A DNA stretch of 64,000 bases from Theodoxus fluviatilis (Eukaryota > Mollusca > Gastropoda > Cycloneritida > Neritidae): contig JAWQFJ010002781.1 in the NCBI GenBank assembly GCA_034096865.1, positions 25,735 through 89,734 of the forward strand. Reading direction: 5' to 3'. Each line of letters begins with the position of its first letter. Positions within the stretch are counted from its first letter, which is position 1. Of the stretch, positions 1 through 56,400 are shown one piece after another. The notes below the pieces were generated by a model that did not search any database, was not told the origin of the DNA, and saw only the letters and a list, made by a program, of their open reading frames with translations. Position numbers and translations under genes: made by a program.

Positions 1-211
1 TTGTAGTTAATGGGTCCATGTGTTATATATTAAACTATCTCTTTAAATACTTTTCTTGACAATCACTAAAGTGTAAAAGCGATTCTCTCTGAACATTGTA
101 AATCTTCGACTTGCTACCTGCCTTCTCGTCTGCCTGCCTCTATTCATCTGTTTGCCTGTCTTCCTGTTTGCCTGCTTGCCTGCCAGTTTGTGTGTGTGTG
201 TCTGTGTGTGT

Positions 212-303
<92 letters not shown>

Positions 304-317
304 ATGTGTGTGTGTGT

Positions 318-397
<80 letters not shown>

Positions 398-2720
398 CTG
401 AATCCACAGTGAGGGATTTCCAAGACAACAGAAAAGGAGCTAAGTGACTGGAAGCCCTCTGTCATGGCGAGCGATAGCATCGACTTTTTTAAAATAACAA
501 AGTGGGACAACATGTGCGCGCAGACAGGCGTATGCAATTGCGTGCTCTGCATGCCAGAGAGGAGATGCTGACTGATGTAAGCTAAGGTGTATTCGTGTTA
601 GCTGCAAGACTGCTTACCAACAGTGTCTTAGTTCCTCAGCAGAGCAACTGACATACTTCTCCTACCAAAAGGACAAACAAGATAACAGGAATGCAGCCGC
701 AGCAACTGTGCGACCTAGTGCGAAAAAGAACTCTTGCCAAGCATGTTCTGTCCTGAAAGACGGTACACATCCCCTGAAAAGCACTTATGCAGTAACGAGA
801 TCAGGAATGCTGTACTTGTCAGAGAATCCCGCACCAATATATTCAAGAACTTTTTTGTTCTAACATCAATCTGAGCCGTACGTAATTGTACGGCGGGCTC
901 CAAGTAACATCCATTGACTGAGTTTCTCTATATTGGTTTATGCTAAGATGTAGTGGGAAGGGTCATGGACCAGGCGAGGGGTGGGAGTGTTGCTGGTTCA
1001 GGATGGGAGTGAGGGGGGAGTTGAGGAGGGAGAAGGGAGGTAGTGAGAACCAGAGGAAGGGGTGATGGACAGTAAATGGTAATTTGGGGGAATGAGAGAC
1101 GGAATTCATGTAACCCAACTTTACTTTGCTACCTCTTTGTTTATGCTGTGTGTTTTGTATGATTTCACGGGCAAAATTTAGTGTACAGTATATTAAAGGT
1201 TGATCTATGGACAAAGGTGCAACTGTATTAAATGTCTTTCATAGTTTCATCACGCTGAAAACGTGGTCTTTTTTCGGAGGTATCTTAATAAACCTTTTCC
1301 ACGAATGCAGTACCACAGCTTCAGAGAACATGAGAAAAAGCCGTCTGGTGATGCCCTGGATAGCCAGGAAAACGTTTCCAGTTGAACTGTAATGGTGGTT
1401 CCATGCAAAACTATAAGCATGTTCTTCAGGCGATCATCGACAATTAATTATTGCTCGATAAGATCAGACGCTGCTTATCCCCGTTATTAATCGTTTGGCA
1501 GGCACTAGAGATAGGTAGGTAATTATTTTTCTCCGCTTCACGATAATATCCACTCTGTTTAACTGACTCTCGGTCCTTAGCTTGCTGGGAGAAACCTGCG
1601 TGAGGTACAGAGACTGCTCCGCTTTCGTCTTGTTTACTGGAACCGTAATGCAGGGATGAACTAATTGCTGTGCTCTCAGCAGCAAAGGTAGGGTGAGAAG
1701 TCAAAATTCATTCTCGGTGGATCCAGGTCAGCCGTAGGTGTGCTGCCAGCCTTATTTCCCTGCATATCACTTCACGCAGTCATCCATGCCAGAGTCAAGA
1801 CGCCGTCAAAACAAATTTCCCCTTCCGAATTTTAGACATGATCCAGAAAAGGCACGCTGAAATGTTGGGGTACGGCTACGATAGATGTTTGGATGGGGAC
1901 GAAAGGATGCTGGGGAGAGGAGAAAAGATGTAGAGCAGGGAAAACGCGCAGAGCTCTTGATACCCACGTTTGCAGCTGCCGATGCTGCTGATGGATGAAC
2001 ATTGGTGGGGAAGCTGTGTAAATACCTTGAGCCGCACTGAAGACGATGTCCCTCCAGAGTTGCTGGTCGGGGAATCAAGGTAGCCCTGCCTGACCCTTTC
2101 TAAGATAGGTGGTAAGATCAAACACGCAGTGCTTCACACAGAAACGTTGTGCAGTCTTTCATTTGGAAATGTCACGCAGTGCTTCACACGGAAATGCCGC
2201 GCACTTTTTCACCTGGGAATGTTAGGTGTTTTGCGTAACGGTGTTTTGAAGTCGTCACGAACCAGTACGACGTTGACAGATAAAGAAGTCACTTGACCCT
2301 TTGCTGTGAAGTAAGCTTTGGTTCGATGCACACCCAATTCCGAGCGGAAATTCAAACGTGAGCAAGCTCTGGGTGAAAAACATGCATGACATAATAGGCC
2401 TATCTAAGCATTGTTGTTAGTAACTCGTCTGGCTTAGTTTTTTAAGAAATTTTCCCGGTTGCTAATGGTAGGACTGGAAAATGTATTTAGCAATAGTATT
2501 CTTGTTTTATCTTTTTTTTCTTCATTTTCCAATATGCTCATAAGTGCAGATGTACTGTAGCCTCTTTAAATTATACAAAATGGCACAGTCCTGCAGATAT
2601 TGTTTTTAAAAACTTATTCTTTTCTATTGTAACGGATTACACGATGGATTTTAAACTCTGTTTTGAGCGTTGGGGCAGGCTTTAGTCACGGACCGTGATG
2701 CTGTTGTTTTTCTTTTTCAG
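1..2720. other. Region upstream of the first smoothelin coding exon
   Basis: It holds a 210-bp TG repeat (188-396), a G/A-rich dispersed repeat (about 1035-1090, also at 9509-9575), and a short duplication of cacgcagtgcttcacac (2123 and 2172). No coding exon is supported. It probably includes the first smoothelin intron, since the ATG exon has a spliced 5'UTR. Confidence 0.45.
188..396. repeat. (TG)n microsatellite
   Basis: About 210 bp of nearly pure TG with a few interruptions (tctg, catg). Apparent Cys-Val or Thr-His proteins in either strand are artefacts. Confidence 0.97.
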
Positions 2721-2765
2721 CGTGACGGAGTGAGTTCGAGAATCCAGCAAACAACAACTGCAATC

Positions 2766-22584
<19,819 letters not shown>

Positions 22585-24205
22585 TCCCTGGTAGTCCTGA
22601 CCCCCTTGCCCCCCACCCACCCCCAGCCCCACCCCTCCCCCACCCCGCCCTCCCGGCACTCACCTACTCTCTGCTCTGCCCAGCTGCCGTCCACGCCTCT
22701 TATGCGCTTGGTGTTGCGATCGCCAGACTACCAGGGCCAGGCTGGTGCTCGGACAACCTGACTGCCCCTGTGGAAAGGCCGTTGATACGTTGCATAATTA
22801 TTTATTCGACTCCTGTTGTTGTATCCGTCGTGTTGGTACTTGTTGTACGCGCCATTGTTGTTTCTTTCGAAGATGCTGTGGCCCAACCAGTGCCTTATTC
22901 GTTGACAATGTTTGCTAGGACTGTAGATACATTCTCACCCTAGTTCGGCCTTGTGTGGTTGCAGTGTTGTACTGACCCCCCATTTGTTGGGGAATATGCC
23001 TATTTTACCTATGTGCTAATAGGTTCTACGTGTATCTCAAATACATTCATCTTCTCACGAGAGGAGTCCAGTCATAGCATATCTTACCATAGCATGTCTT
23101 ACCTCGTAATGTAGACCCCACTTTGGTCTGTGATTGTGACCCAAGCATTATTTCAAGCCAGTTTGCCTCAGTGTCTACACTGAACTGTGTACATGTAAAT
23201 TTTGCAAGAGTCTTTCATTGATTTGTTATGATCTTATGAAAAACAAAGGAATTCCCACCACATTACGCATTTTTAAAAAGTGCACTCGTGTAGTGGATGT
23301 CTAAGTCTTAAAATGTTTCTTTTGTATATCTGAGGATCATGTAGATAATGGTGCTGGTATTCTCCTTCCATCATCACGTGGTTTCTTCGCTTGTTGCACT
23401 TGTAGCATAATGAAGTGAATGGATCCAAACGCAATTATGATGCGAAGAATTTACCTCTCTACCCCAGTGCACTTACGTGTGAGGCCTTTCAGTCGTGCCT
23501 TGTAGTCCTCCTGCATGGTACCGAGTGGTACAGAGTGGTACAGAGTGGTGTAACGTCAGGAACAGGGAAGGAACGTAATCCTGGATTGACATGACACGGC
23601 GCGTGCAATGCACAGCGACACTTAGTTGTGACAAGGCATGGATTCGTGCGTGTTCGACCGAACGACATGGATACTTTGACTGGCTGTTTTGGTTTTGTTT
23701 TTCAAGTGGCTATCCAAAGCATTTTAGACGTCGATGAGATGTTCTATCTGTAAATAAATGTTGGAGCTTTTATCTTGTTTGAATTGAAATGTCAACTGTT
23801 GTATGAATAGCTATATTTTCTCTTACCAAAACAATGAGATCTTACACAAAAAGTCTTACACAAAATGTTATATCTTACATTGACATATTCTATAATCAGA
23901 TATAAAGTGTCATTAGGGACTAGTAGGATTTAGGTCTCAGTATGATTTTAACATTTTGAACACTAAAAAGTGTTTTTAATAATGATTTGACAAACCATGT
24001 ATTCAATGTGGTTCAGAAGATCTTGTTGAGTGTAACAAACGTCAGACAGCTGGAAGGCTTGTATGCTATCGGCCTCTCCTAGCAAAATTATGAAATTGTT
24101 ATCATATTCATGATATGCATATGATGTTTCCTTACATTTTGTGGGGAACTGTAGTAACTGTAAAGCGTTTGAATAGCTCAATAAATTTGTTGTTGTACTG
24201 TAAGG
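22585..24205 (+). other. Probable smoothelin 3'UTR
   Basis: Non-coding sequence after the smoothelin stop. AATAAA signals occur at 23753-23758 and 24180-24185, the latter followed by a GT-rich stretch (tttgttgttgtactg). A further AATAAA at 24980-24985 could extend it. No other gene is seen. Confidence 0.5.
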
Positions 24206-26244
24206 CTGTTTGTTTATTTTCTTTATTTTAAAAAAATGGGGAGGGTGGACATTTTTGCCTTTGATGTCACGAGGAATTAAATCTAGTTTTATTCATGCAT
24301 TCAAACATTTCCACATTATTTGTTCTGAATTTGAATTTTTGTAGCTATAACTTCAAAATGATTGCTCGGTGTTGGTGATTTCAACCAAATGATCACAGAT
24401 ACCCACATGCTTCTCATCACAGGCATGTTGCCAGGGAACATGTTTTCGATTTTTTTTCGACGTGGGAATGGTAGAAACATTTGGTGTTTGCCAACTGGTT
24501 AGCATGCAAATAGTATCTCTGCTAGCCATTATTTTCTACTAACAGAAAATATTTGCATTCGTGTTATTTCATTGTTTTATTTGTAGAATTAACCAAATTA
24601 ATTAATTAATAAAACATTGGCATTGAGATTAAAATGTCTCAGGTGGCATTGGGTGAGTTCATGGGCATTGTTTAACGTAATACAGAACTAGGAAGTGCTG
24701 ACGCTCTAAATCTTGCATGTTGTTCCTTGTTGTGTGCATAGGAATGTGTGCAGAAGGGCACGTGTGTGACTGCATATTTTTACCTGTTATTGTAGGGAAA
24801 TCATTTCCCTGTTCTAGGAACTGGCACGATCGTGTAGACACTCACCCTTCTAATGAATGCATCGCTCACTCTGCTTCTCTCATAGTAAACCTCAGTGCTG
24901 CAAGTCAGCACCAGTAAGACCTGCCATGCATTTACTTATGTAAGCAATCATTTTTGTATACAGTTTATATGTATCTTGCAATAAAGCCAATTCCGAAAGT
25001 TTATTGATTTTTTTTTTCTTCTTCTGCAATATGTTTCCCTGTTTTAATAACAACAGCTATTATTTGTAGATACTTCTATCGTTGACATGAGTTTATGTAC
25101 ACTTCTCTGTAGCATAGCCAACATTGTAGTTGTCAAGTAGGTTAGCTTAGTGAGAAAAGTTTAGAGACTATTTGTGATGCAATGTATGCAGAATGCAGAG
25201 GACCGGCGTCACGCTAACTTCCTAACATCGAGCTGGATATCGTAGACAGTGATGGCACGATCAGACGTGCGTGGTGATAACATTAAGAGGAAGTCAGTGG
25301 TAGCATAGTCTCTCTCATCCTGGCTGCTACACATAAATGAACACTGCTAGATACATTGGTGTATGGCAACAACTCGGGTGCAATTAATTAATGGAAGCAG
25401 TATCTGGCACGTCAAAATCAGTTCGCAAGACGCCAGTTAAAACAAGGGAGGCAACTCTACAACGGCGTCATTATGGACCAATGCTTCCTAGTCGAAGTTA
25501 CATGTGCACATCACTCCGATTCAAGGTGCATGATGACTGTATCAATCTGCTTCGGAAGATATTTATCTTGTAGTCACATGGCAAATACGTGTGGTCCGTG
25601 GAGGCTTCTGTCATCAAGTTACTGGGAAAAAAAGAAAAGGAAATACGTAGTCTGACACCGGCCCATCCCTTCTTCGTGTGACATCAAGTTAGTGATCGTC
25701 GTGCAGTCAGTGCTGGATGCTGGATACAATATCTCATTTTGTTTACCGTGCAGTAGCTGCAATCACAACTCCACAAACTCGGCATTTCATGTGTGACGTG
25801 ACAGCTACCTTCGAGAAGTCACCAGATATCGTTGCTACACTTTGAATCAAAGTTTGATACCGAGAACAAGCATTTGGCCGGACCGTTTTCCGTTGGACAG
25901 AAATAGTACATAAAGCCTCATTACGTAGTCCAAACTGTCTGTATACTCATCCCATGACGTCCTAGGACAAAATACGTGGCGTCAAGATTAGATAAATAAG
26001 AGTTAAAAGGTTATGTTCCAAACACAAAACGCAAACTGCACTTTAATGCAGCCCGCGCGCACGCATGCACACTCGCGCGCTCACACCACGAACAGCATTG
26101 GGAATGGTCGTTTTTGACGTAGTCTACCCCTAGTGGCCTATGTGTTGGGAGTGGGAATACGTGTAGATCTATCGCGTCTCTCTACGCGATTCGCAAGAGG
26201 CGAATGAATAACCCACGGAAATCATGACAACTTTCACTTATTCT

Positions 26245-26605
26245 ATACATGATGTTCAGCTCCTAGCAGACGCTAACAGGGGAGACCACCGTCCTAACTC
26301 GCAACACTACTGAAGTGACCTCCCTTCACCAAAATGGCTTCACATGCAGCGTACCTTCCCGCGTGCATTCTACTTGCTAAATTGTTTCAATCATAGATGA
26401 ATCATAACACAAGTGTGCATTTAGTTGAGTCCAGGTTTATTGAGTCCTCAAACGAATGATTGAAACAATTTAGCAAGTAGAATGCACGCGGGAAGGTACG
26501 CTGCATGTGAAGCCATTTTGGTGAAGGGAGGTCACTTCAGTAGTGTTGCGAGTTAGGACGGTGGTCTCCCCTGTTAGCGTCTGCTAGGAGCTGAACATCA
26601 TGTAT
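26245..26605. repeat. Perfect 150-bp inverted repeat with 61-nt loop
   Basis: Positions 26245-26394 and 26456-26605 are exact reverse complements over 150 bp; no mismatch was found by base-by-base comparison. The loop is 26395-26455. Homology stops sharply at both outer ends. No coding potential is seen. It could be a young foldback element, a recent inverted duplication or the source of a long RNA hairpin. Confidence 0.9.
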
Positions 26606-26870
26606 TCTAACAAACTCTAATGATTTGTTGTGATCAATGGTCTTAGTTAGCCTACATAGGCTCATAGGCCGTAAAACTCCATCCGTCGATCCATGGTTTC
26701 CGATGAAGACGTCTAAGAGCCGGACAGGGAACTGGCATCTTTCCTAAGCGACAATGGCGCCAAATTATCTTGCAGAAGCTGAAAGGATGTCGGCCACTTT
26801 CTGCATAAGTTGCTTTGAATTATCAGCCTGTATGGATGGAGGGAGGGAGGGCGGGAGGGAGGAATTTTTA

Positions 26871-27025
26871 CGGTCTATATCAGCATTTGTAGGCTATGTA
26901 AGGCCATTCATCGTAAAAACCTATTAGATGAAGAACAAGTCGACACGATGTTCCTATTTATTCGATTCTTACAAATCGCGTAGGGAGACGCGGTGGGTCT
27001 ATTTTCACCCTCAACCCACAGGTGG
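26871..27025 (+). repeat. Dispersed repeat copy (tRNA-less, unknown family)
   Basis: It shares gtaggctatgtaaggccatt, ...acgatgttcctatttattcg..., aatcgcgtagggag and gcggtgggt with 29120-29290 on the same strand, and with 26161-26218 on the opposite strand. Three copies within 3.2 kb indicate an interspersed element; no ORF or RNA polymerase III boxes were convincing. Confidence 0.55.
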
Positions 27026-27389
27026 ACTGTCAGTTGGGTCACAATCCTTTCGTAGTCAGAGAACCATGCACAGGCTGGCGTTCAGAACTAGGGACTAGGC
27101 AGGAAGGAATCATGTGTTGTCACTAACTCGCTAAGCGTTCCGAGGTGGCACGTACCGAGACGGTTTGACAGGACATCATTTATATAAAGCGATTTCTATA
27201 CTTAAAAACAAAACAAAACAGAAGTTCAAAGTAAAAGTGTTTACCCAAAGGATGAGACTTTCCGGACAAAATCCATCATCAACGTGCTAAGAACCGGGCA
27301 GGATCAAGACATGACAAGATAAGTTATTGAATGTTCATCGTGGAGCTATGAGTCTGCATCCTGTTTACAGTTATACATAGTTGAAAGAT

Positions 27390-27880
27390 ATATTCTCCGT
27401 AGGTTTAGAGTTGCAAAATTCTTTGTATTCTTGTATGCATGCGAGTCCTGGACACTCACATCTGAACTACAGAGATGGATACAAGCCCTGGAAATCAGAT
27501 GCTACCGCAAGATTCTGAACATCTCATATAATTAAAGACCATGTCACGAATGAGGAAGTCAACAAAAGGATCAGGAGAGCATTTGGACAGTACGAAGACC
27601 TGCTCTCAATCGTGAAAAGCAGAAAGCTGAATGGTACGGTCACGTGTCAAGAGGCAGTTGGCTGGCTAAGACCATCCTGCAAAGTACCGTACCAGATGGG
27701 AGAAGGAGAGGCAGGCAGAGAAAGAGGTGGGAAGACAACATCAAAGAGTGGTCAGGCTTGACCTTTGCTGACTCACAGCGAGCCACAGAGGATAGAGATC
27801 GATGGAGGAAGATTGTCCAAAAGTCATCAGTGGTGCCTCAATAATCCATCTCAGGGTTAAGAGACTGAACTGAACTGAAC
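27390..27880 (+). pseudogene. 3' end of a non-LTR (LINE) retrotransposon, broken ORF
   Basis: The last open stretch (27644-27843) reads GRRRGRQRKRWEDNIKEW followed by a Ser-Val-Val-Pro-Gln end, the typical terminus of LINE reverse-transcriptase proteins common in invertebrates. Upstream, 27415-27640 shows matching pieces in shifted frames (YRKILNISYN, NEEVNKRIRRAFGQYED). After the stop comes gactgaactgaactgaactga, a short tandem 3' tail usual for such elements. It is 5'-truncated and frameshifted. Confidence 0.72.
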
Positions 27881-28349
27881 TGATGTTTAGAGTGATGCTT
27901 CATAATCCCTTACTTGAGGACAGGGGACTTTGCTGCACCTGTTCAAAGGTCTCGTAAGTAAAGCAGATCCAAACGACGCACATTGAGACATCTTGCTCGA
28001 ACAATGATAAAAAAAACCATAACCGTGCATTCGTGTGGACTGGTATGGCTGTGCAATAGAGTAAGGGAGAGAACTCTTGTAAGGAATAAATTGTCGTCCC
28101 TAATTCTGACCGACGAACAAAATTATACTAGCTGCCTGCACGTTTCCATGAGCGTTCTTTACGTAAAATGGTAGACATCATGCATTCTGCCTTCCTTTAT
28201 GTGAGGATGAAAGTGTACTTTAGCGAAAGTATTTATGTTCGCCACTCCACTCACCTAGGAGGGTTACTTACTATAAGAAAACGCACATGCACGAACCACG
28301 TGTGGGTTAATTGTGAATAAAGATCGATTATGGGAAAAGTTTCCGTAAT

Positions 28350-28652
28350 CGGTCCACACTAGTGGATTCGTCCGAGGAGAAAAGGTGTGGAAAAAAGGCC
28401 AAGCTGGCGGGCCATACAAGCTGGGAAGCGATCTTGGTTGGTTAATTCTCAGTGAATTCGAAGTGATTCATTCATAAAATGACAATAGAATATTTGACGT
28501 CTCGAGGGGGGGGGGGGGGGGGGGTGGGGGGGGGAGGGGGACTCGTAAAAACGCAGCCAATCAGATGTTGTGTTCCGCCAGTTTGTGATTCCCGCCAGCT
28601 TGACTGTCTTCCTCACACCCCTCTCCTCGGACGAGTCCACTAGTGTGGCCCG
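28350..28652. mobile_element. MITE-like element with about 100-bp diverged inverted repeats
   Basis: The left end (ccacactagtgga at 28354) and right end (complement, to 28648) are inverted repeats that remain recognisable for about 100 bp, sharing ttcgtccgaggag-type and aagctggcggg segments. The centre holds a G-run (28506-28540). No ORF is seen. Confidence 0.6.
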
Positions 28653-28875
28653 TTTATGAAAGCCTTTCCAAATAAGGGACCATATCCGCGTCTCCGATCG
28701 AAGACGATTCGTAAAAGACGAATAACCAGAGAAATCGTAATTTGACTTGCTCTTGATCTAACCATCTCTAGTGAGTATCGTGATCAAGAGCCCTACACAG
28801 CCTACGAACTTTATTTTACAAGGGTAGTGAATTAGGCAGTATATAGTGATCGATCGCCTTTCTTACAATTCAGCC

Positions 28876-29000
<125 letters not shown>

Positions 29001-29119
29001 GCAGATATAGGCAAGCAGAGGGGCAGACAGGCGGGCAGATGCAGGCAGGCAAGCAGGCAATTAACAGGCAGACATACCAAATGCACTGAGGGATAGAAAT
29101 TGGAAGTCTAGGATTGGAT

Positions 29120-29300
29120 TGGATTGATGGTGTTTTACAGCCTATCCGCCTTTGTATGTTATGTAAGGCCATTAAGCACGAAAATCACTAGAACAGTTTA
29201 GAGCAAACGCTAATCAAGTTACGGTGTCCCTAGTTATTCGCCTCTTACGAATCGCGTAGGGAGGCGCGCGGTGGGTTAATTTATTCCGACTCACAGGGGA
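29120..29300 (+). repeat. Second copy of the dispersed repeat
   Basis: It aligns with 26871-27025 from tgttttacagcctat to the aatcgcgtagggaggcgcg and ggtgggtt end, with a divergent middle. Confidence 0.5.
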
Positions 29301-30136
29301 ACGAGAGGTGGGAAACAAGAGAGGGGGCTGGAGAGAAACTTAAAGCTTTGTCTTAGTAGAGTAAATTTATTTTCTTATTTATATGTACAGTGCAAGCTAA
29401 GCGAGCAATCCGTAGCCACTATAACGCAAAGTTGGATTGAGCTTCACACATGGCGTACCTGAAGTTGGTTTCACTATTTGGCACACTCGCACAGTGATCG
29501 AGTAAATCGCTGATAGTAATAAATACCCTCCCTACCCCCGGATTTTCCCCCCTCTTTTTTAAAACACCGAATCAAGTCGCTGTCAAACGTGCGAACAACA
29601 AGGAAAATTATGTTGACACGCTAGAAATATTGATCAGTTGTGATCCGTTACAAAATTAAAGACGAGATATCAGAAAGAAACAGCTACACATTTCAAATTT
29701 TTCGTTCAACTGATGCACTGCAATGACTTCCACGATTTCTTCTGTCACGTTAATTTCATTCTTCGACAACATAATGATCTTGCACAGGCATGTCATCAAG
29801 CCACGACGCTGTAAGAGATATATTTTACACTAACATTGCTATCATACACGACTGAAACTCCCACACCGCGTATCCAACGCTACTGAAGTTCACATCGCAT
29901 CGGTGACCCAGAAAACTCTTTGTTTACAGTCGTACACTCGGCTGCATTACATTTCTTAGCGCCAGTTTCGTATCAATGTTCAATTTGTCCATTTCAAAAA
30001 TACCGTGCTGTCTCCAGTTTGGAGTGCCTTGAATGATATTTACGAACGAATTCTCACCACAGTACAAAATCGTTGTTACTGACGACTGTCGTTCCTTGGA
30101 ACTGAGCAGTTTGTATCAGCGATTAGCATAATCAAG

Positions 30137-53464
<23,328 letters not shown>

Positions 53465-56400
53465 GGCAAGGTGCTCCGTTTCTTTCCTGGTGACCTGCAT
53501 GAATGGACAGGTGGGACAGTGCAGTGTGCTCCTGCAATTGGAGACTGTTTTTTTATTTAGAATGTAGAATAACACAGGCCAGAGCTCTTGGATATATGTT
53601 CAGTGTGACATGTACATTTCATCCTGTGTCATTTAGATAAGATGACCAAAACATCACCAGCGTGCTGCATGGACAGACATTTTGAGTGGTGTGAGAGGAT
53701 CATGAAGGCTGTTTCATACCAACGCAGAACATGGTATGAACTCTCTGTCATGGATGCACTTTTCATCAAAAGTAGTTGGAGTAGATTGTTATGAACTGCA
53801 ATGCCTACCTACAACCATGTGTTGTGGACAGGAAGCAAAGACTGATACATGTAGATAGGACAGAATGCTCTAGGAATTCACCTGGTGACCATCAAACCAT
53901 GCTGTCTCACTTGCAGTTCTAAAGAGTACATAGAGAAAATATCACCACTTGTCCTACCTTCAGGGTGTCAGTGACATTTTTGCAATTTGCATTCTGTTTG
54001 ATGCATGTCGGGATTCACGTCATGGTTTTCTGCAATAGATGATGTAGAATTGATGGTATTTTCCTCAAGAGATTTGGTAAGAATGTATGATGAAACAAAG
54101 TTGGCCAGAAGACGAAGTCGGTGTCCATTGCCTTTTTAATAATTCATTTTATTGTTTGTTGTTGTTGTCTTCCCCTGCATTTGTAATCATCATCCATTTG
54201 ACATTGCTATGTATTCACTATTTTGATGGAAATGTGGCGGGCACTGGAAGTTTGCATTGAAATCAGGAAAGACTTGCCTGAAGTACCTACCTCAAAACCT
54301 GCACACACCATACGCATAGTGTGTATCACCCGATAGCTTTGTGGGTGTGTTTCCAGCTGCACTGCAGTTGGTGTAAGATAGCCAGTGGCAGCTGCTGTGA
54401 AAAGGCCCCACACTTCTACTTAGTTCATTTTTATTGATCTCCTCTCCCTGGAGAGTGGCACAGCTTTGGGTGGACCACATGTGGCCGTCTTTTCTGTTGG
54501 CGTCTTGATACTTGCTCACCTGTGCAGCTGGCTGTGCTGCTGCTGCACCCTAGTGCCATGAAGGGGGATGTCCCTCTAGGTGCCTTGGTAGTCCCCTGAG
54601 CTGCTCACTGCTGCCCCCCTCTCTCTGGTCTGGGGAAACTGGCTTGTTCTCTGCCCAGGTCCGTTCTGACGGGCAGGCACCATCAGCCCATGCCTGCCCA
54701 TGTCGTGTTTCTCTTCTTTACGTGGTATGATGTTAAATTGTATGGCTTTTATTTCACTTATTTAGTGTTGTAAATGGGGCATTATGAGCATGTGAGGAAG
54801 AGTCGGGTGTAGAGCAAGAGATGTCCATGGTCATGAGATGAAAAAGTGCTGGCAGCCGTTGTGAGAAGTGCAGACATGCCTCAGGATGGTAAGTGTTTTA
54901 TGCCCACCAGATATCAGAGCAATGGTTCCTCATCCTCTAGATCTGCATTGTTGTTGCTTTTGGTTTGTTTCTATACCTCAGTACTTACATGCCTCTCCTA
55001 GGTGATTGGTAAATAATGTGTGGTGACTGATAAAATTAGTCGATGCTCAACATAGAACTTTTCCGAGAAGAAATGATGAAAGACGAAGTTTTTTCAGCTC
55101 CTCAAAACTCCAACCAAAATATCTTATAAAACTTTGCAAAAACATTTCCTATACTGGCAGAAGAGAAGTTCAATGTAATGTTGTTGGCAAGTCTGTACTG
55201 GGTGTGTCTGTCTGTCAGTGTAAAAGCCTTTTATTGTATGGTATTTTGTTGGAAATGCATCAGTATTGCAAAGGCACTGACAGTTTCACTTGGGGGAAAA
55301 TCAGGATTGTTGCCGTTGGAAAGAGTTGCATGTGAGTGAATAAACACTGCTTTCCTGCAAGATGTGTACAATGATAGATCGCCATCTTAGTGATTAAGTT
55401 TTCAGAAGTGGTTCAGTTTTTTAATGGTACTGTTGTATTCTGGAATTGCAATAGTTATTGCAAATTCACCATGCTATCCATTCTTTTTTTTCCCTTCTTT
55501 TTTAAAAATAAATATTTTCCTTCCCAGTATTCCCTGTATTGTCCACTAATGTCATGACCAACATTAAACAAAGTTTTTTTTTGTTCTTTCAAGTATTTTC
55601 CTCACCCATGGTTTCTGTTTCACTTCCATACAAGACAGCAGCATGTACAGTTGCGGTGGTGCAACTTGGCCTGTAGAAACTGCAGGTTTGGTTTGCAGTC
55701 TTGGTATAGTTCTGCAGTAATGCCTTCCTACTATACATACTGTTTTTCAACATTTCTGTATGCTGAAAGAAGACTTAGAAGTGGATTCTCATAAGGCTTT
55801 GGTGTGCTCATGTACTCGAGCAATTTTCTTGTACCTGTAGTCATGGTTGTGGGAAGTAGATCTTTATTTCATGTACATTGTTGTATAAATAAATTTTCTA
55901 ATTTGGTTTTAACAGTTCTGTCCATTCCTATTTTACGCTCATGCTGCATTTAATGTACAGTGTTATGGGGTTTTTGTTTTTGTTTGTTTTTCCCTTGTTC
56001 AACATTTCATTGCTTTCTCATGAACTCCTTTCCGTACTCCGTCCACTGTTACTTTTAGGTTGTAATTCTTTCCTCTCCTTTTTAATCTTTTTCCCCCCTT
56101 CTTTTTCTTTTTTAATCCTGGACTGATGGAATTCCTCTTTGTAGGTGAAATTGAACAATGTGCTGGTATAGTCATTTCTGGCATTTGACCTGAGGGCATC
56201 ACTCATTCATACTGGTTGATTTCTTTTCAAAACTCAAGTATGAAACTACACTGCAAGATGGAAGACAGCTTTTATTCAAATACATATCCTCAAACAGGAA
56301 TGAAGTCTCAGTTTGAGTCCAGTGTCTCCAGTCATTTTATACATTAAACTTAAAAATGGTCTGTGTAATGTGGAAGTGGCTGCCAAAATAGAGCATGCTG

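Noticed and set aside
43..552. Long Thr-His / Cys-Val open frames
   Set aside because: They are translations of the TG microsatellite; no start context, splice structure or homology.
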